Positions 5,456 to 7,187 of a stretch of DNA of 7,187 bases are shown here, piece after piece. The stretch is from Roseovarius sp. (GTDB lineage Bacteria; Pseudomonadota; Alphaproteobacteria; Rhodobacterales; Rhodobacteraceae): positions 1 through 7,187 of the forward strand of contig JALQUE010000007.1 in assembly GCA_023260815.1 (NCBI GenBank), written 5' to 3'. A program made the translations under genes and the position numbers. Every line of letters starts with the position of its first letter. Within the stretch, counting starts at the first letter, position 1. Below the pieces are notes generated by a model. It did no database searches. It saw only the letters and a program-made list of their open reading frames with translations, and was not told the origin of the DNA.

Positions 5456-6968
5456 TGAGGGCCTCGTAGATCGGCCGCAGCTTGCGGCGCAGGAGTTTGC
5501 CATTGGCCCCGGTCGGCAGAGCATCGACATGGATATAGGCGCGGGGCCGCTTGTAGGCGGCAAGAGTGTCCGACACGTAGGCGTCCAGGGTGGCGTCGTC
5601 CACCCTTTGCGGCGCGGTATAGAACGCCATGATGACCCGCACGTCGGGTTTCACCTCGATATCGGTGACGGCGCTTTGGGTGACGGCAGGATAATGGTTG
5701 AGCACCATTTCCACCTCGATCGGCGAGACGCGGATGCCACCGGCGTTCATCATGTCATCCGAGCGGCCAAGATAGGTGATATCGCCCGAGGCGTCCATCA
5801 TGCCCTGATCGCCGGTCAGGAACCAGTCGCCCTGAAAGCGCGCCCGCGTTTCGTCGGGCGCATCGAGATAGCCCAGCATCAGGCCCGGATCGCTGCGGTG
5901 AATGGCGATGGTGCCTTCATGTCCATGCGCCACGGGACCGTCCGGGCCGAGGATCGCCACGCGCCGGCCGGGTTGGGGGCGGCCCAGAGTGCCGGGGGTG
6001 GCGGGGTGATCGGGACTGGCGGAGATGAAGGTCGAGCATTCCGACATCCCGTATGCCTCGTGGATGGCGGTGCCGGTGGCGTCTTGCCACTGGTGGCGGA
6101 TGTTCTCGGACAGCTTTTCGCCGGCGGCAAGACCATGGCGCAGCTTGGGCAGGGGCGGCATCGGCGCATCGCCCAGCATCTTGCGGTAGACACCGGGGGC
6201 GGCGGCAAAGATCGTGGCGTCATGCCGCTTGAGCAGCAGCGGCAGTTGCGCGGGGTCCATGTCGGGCTCGGGGATCAGGGCGGTGGCCCCCATGGTCCAG
6301 GGGTCCATCAGCCCGGTGCCGAGCGTGTAGGTCCAGTTGAAGGCGCCGGCATGGAGCAGCCTGTCATCGGCGCGCAGCCCATACCAGCCCTCGATCATCA
6401 TGCCGCGTGCCCAGATCGCCCGGTGTGCATGGCACACGGCGCGCGGCACACCCGAGGTGCCCGACGTGTAGATGATGTAGCCCAGCCTGTCGGGATCGCC
6501 CATATGCCAGTCGGCGGGCGGCAGATCGCGCATCGCACCAAGCGTGGGCGTGTCGATCACCGGGATCGCGGTCTGCGGACAGGCGATGCCCGGCCCGCGC
6601 AGGATCGCGGCGGGATCGAGCGTGGCGATCATCTTGGCCACTTCGGGTGCGGTCAGTTGCGACGAGGTGGGCACCGGCACCAGCCCCACGGCCATCGCGC
6701 CCAGATAGGCAATCGGGAAATCGACGGTATTGCCAAGCCGCATCAACACGCGGTCGCCAGGGCGCAGGCCAGAGTGAAGAAGCCCTGTGCCGGTGCCCAG
6801 AACGGCGGCTTTGAGGCGCCCATAGCTCCAGCGTTCGGCGCCGGTGAGGCGCAGCACGGCGAGGGCGATCTTGTCCGGCGTCTGATCGGCGCGGGCAAGC
6901 ACATGGGCGGCCAGATTGAAGGACGACGGACAGGCGGGGAAGGGATCGGGATGGGTTTCTGAAATCAT
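5442..6968 (-). CDS. AMP-dependent acyl-CoA synthetase (benzoate-CoA-ligase-like)
   Basis: This 508-residue cytoplasmic enzyme of the ANL adenylating superfamily would activate a carboxylic acid with ATP to an acyl-AMP and then transfer it to coenzyme A. The phosphate-binding loop is YTSGTSGVPR (167-176), with Arg where Lys is commonest. The adenine-site motif is YGMSE (306-310). The hinge region includes TGD (385-387) and YLGRSDDMMNAGG (399-411). The C-terminal catalytic lysine is K491 in PTGANGK. All core motifs are present and the length is normal. Overall it resembles aryl or medium-chain acyl-CoA ligases of the benzoate-CoA ligase group; the actual acid is unknown. ATG 6968 is the first start of the frame and lacks a clear Shine-Dalgarno. 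It is the first gene of the apparent four-gene operon, so its promoter probably drives the DsbA-like, channel and MFS genes. Confidence 0.94.
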   Translation of the reverse strand: MISETHPDPFPACPSSFNLAAHVLARADQTPDKIALAVLRLTGAERWSYGRLKAAVLGTGTGLLHSGLRPGDRVLMRLGNTVDFPIAYLGAMAVGLVPVPTSSQLTAPEVAKMIATLDPAAILRGPGIACPQTAIPVIDTPTLGAMRDLPPADWHMGDPDRLGYIIYTSGTSGVPRAVCHAHRAIWARGMMIEGWYGLRADDRLLHAGAFNWTYTLGTGLMDPWTMGATALIPEPDMDPAQLPLLLKRHDATIFAAAPGVYRKMLGDAPMPPLPKLRHGLAAGEKLSENIRHQWQDATGTAIHEAYGMSECSTFISASPDHPATPGTLGRPQPGRRVAILGPDGPVAHGHEGTIAIHRSDPGLMLGYLDAPDETRARFQGDWFLTGDQGMMDASGDITYLGRSDDMMNAGGIRVSPIEVEMVLNHYPAVTQSAVTDIEVKPDVRVIMAFYTAPQRVDDATLDAYVSDTLAAYKRPRAYIHVDALPTGANGKLLRRKLRPIYEALNGQA

Positions 6969-6976
6969 GGTTTCGG

Positions 6977-7026
6977 AGTATGCCGCGCGCCCTTCAGTTG
7001 CAAGTGGCGAGGGCTGGGCTTATAGC
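6977..7026. promoter_or_regulatory. Candidate divergent promoters sharing a palindromic TTGCAA
   Basis: TTGCAA (6998-7003) reads the same on both strands. On the + strand it is followed after 17 bases by TATAGC (7021-7026), and the next ATG is at 7035. On the - strand it is followed after 15 bases by CATACT (6982-6977), and the acyl-CoA synthetase ATG begins at 6968. In both directions the start codon lies 8 bases beyond the -10 hexamer, which would give nearly leaderless mRNAs and would fit the missing Shine-Dalgarno of the synthetase. Each hexamer has about four of six consensus bases, so the call is tentative. Confidence 0.3.
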
Positions 7027-7034
7027 ATTTCACC

Positions 7035-7187
7035 ATGCAGCGAACGACACCTGAAAACCTGATCCGCGTGGCCCGCGAAAATGGCCGGGAAGGTCTCCTG
7101 CGCCGACATTACGTTGAACGCTGTCCTGCGGCCTGTATAGGCCGATGGCACCGGGTCGCCGCGTGCATCCGCAGCCCCGATGATTTC
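7035..7187 (+). CDS. Unrecognised open reading frame, 3' end outside window
   Basis: ATG 7035 opens 51 codons without a stop up to the window edge, beginning MQRTTPENLIRVARENGR. I do not recognise the product. The visible part is basic and arginine-rich with four cysteines, and a helical segment is plausible at 5-28. It is divergent from the acyl-CoA synthetase and follows a -10-like TATAGC at 7021. About 63% of third codon positions are G or C by my count, which looks lower than in the neighbouring genes, and CGA and ATA codons appear. So it may be transferred, fast-evolving or not a gene. The opposite strand is also open from the window edge to a TAA at 7022-7020 with similar bias, so the coding strand is not settled. 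Confidence 0.3.
   Translation, partial: MQRTTPENLIRVARENGREGLLRRHYVERCPAACIGRWHRVAACIRSPDDF
7129..7144. repeat. Perfect short inverted repeat
   Basis: CGGCCT (7129-7134) and AGGCCG (7139-7144) are exact reverse complements around GTAT. It could be a hairpin or a repressor half-site pair. It lies about 100 bases downstream of the candidate + strand promoter, inside the unrecognised frame. Confidence 0.3.

Noticed and set aside
5456..5563. N-terminal extension of the DsbA-like protein
   Set aside because: The 36 extra residues are the acyl-CoA synthetase gene read in another frame. The conserved fold starts at ATG 5455, which has its own GAGG.
5436..6962. A 508-codon open frame on the + strand, antisense to the acyl-CoA synthetase
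   Set aside because: It mirrors the real gene almost end to end. Strong GC bias at third positions removes stops from the opposite frame, and its translation is rich in Gly, His and Arg with no recognisable domain.
1..7187. Phage, CRISPR, transposon, toxin-antitoxin or defence system
   Set aside because: No repeat-spacer pattern, transposase, integrase, terminal repeats or defence-domain motifs were found on either strand.

Overview
The window is dense, GC-rich chromosomal DNA from an alphaproteobacterium. The most likely family is Rhodobacteraceae (Rhodobacterales, Roseobacter/Rhodobacter type). This rests on the trkH-hfq-hflX gene order, an Hfq protein with the short alphaproteobacterial form, and strongly GC-biased third codon positions. 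The placement is inferred from synteny and protein character, because no database search was possible. There is no rRNA, tRNA, CRISPR array, insertion sequence, phage or other mobile-element signal.

Region 1 (1-2735, + strand) is a housekeeping block. It holds the C-terminal three quarters of the TrkH potassium-uptake subunit (its 5' end lies outside the window), a 148-base leader, hfq (RNA chaperone) and hflX (ribosome-splitting GTPase). hfq and hflX overlap by four bases (TTGA), with a rare TTG start for hflX, so they are probably translationally coupled. The leader carries a good match to a sigma-32/RpoH-type promoter. It also has A-rich ARN triplets and a U-tract flanking the hfq Shine-Dalgarno, as expected for Hfq autoregulation.

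Region 2 (2777-6968, - strand) converges on region 1. Reading in transcription order it encodes an AMP-forming acyl-CoA synthetase, a DsbA/FrnE-type thiol oxidoreductase, a minimal two-helix potassium channel, a Bcr/CflA-type MFS drug exporter and, after a 102-base gap, an EmrE-like SMR exporter. The first four have junctions of -14, +4 and -4 bases and look like one operon. The SMR gene has its own leader with a dyad and may be separately controlled.

Region 3 (6969-7187) is a divergent intergenic region followed by an open frame on the + strand that runs off the window. It has weaker codon bias than its neighbours and I do not recognise its product.

No stretch longer than 300 bases lacks a gene. 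I see no clearly novel multi-gene system. The most interesting signals are the regulatory architecture in front of hfq and the odd four-gene operon.
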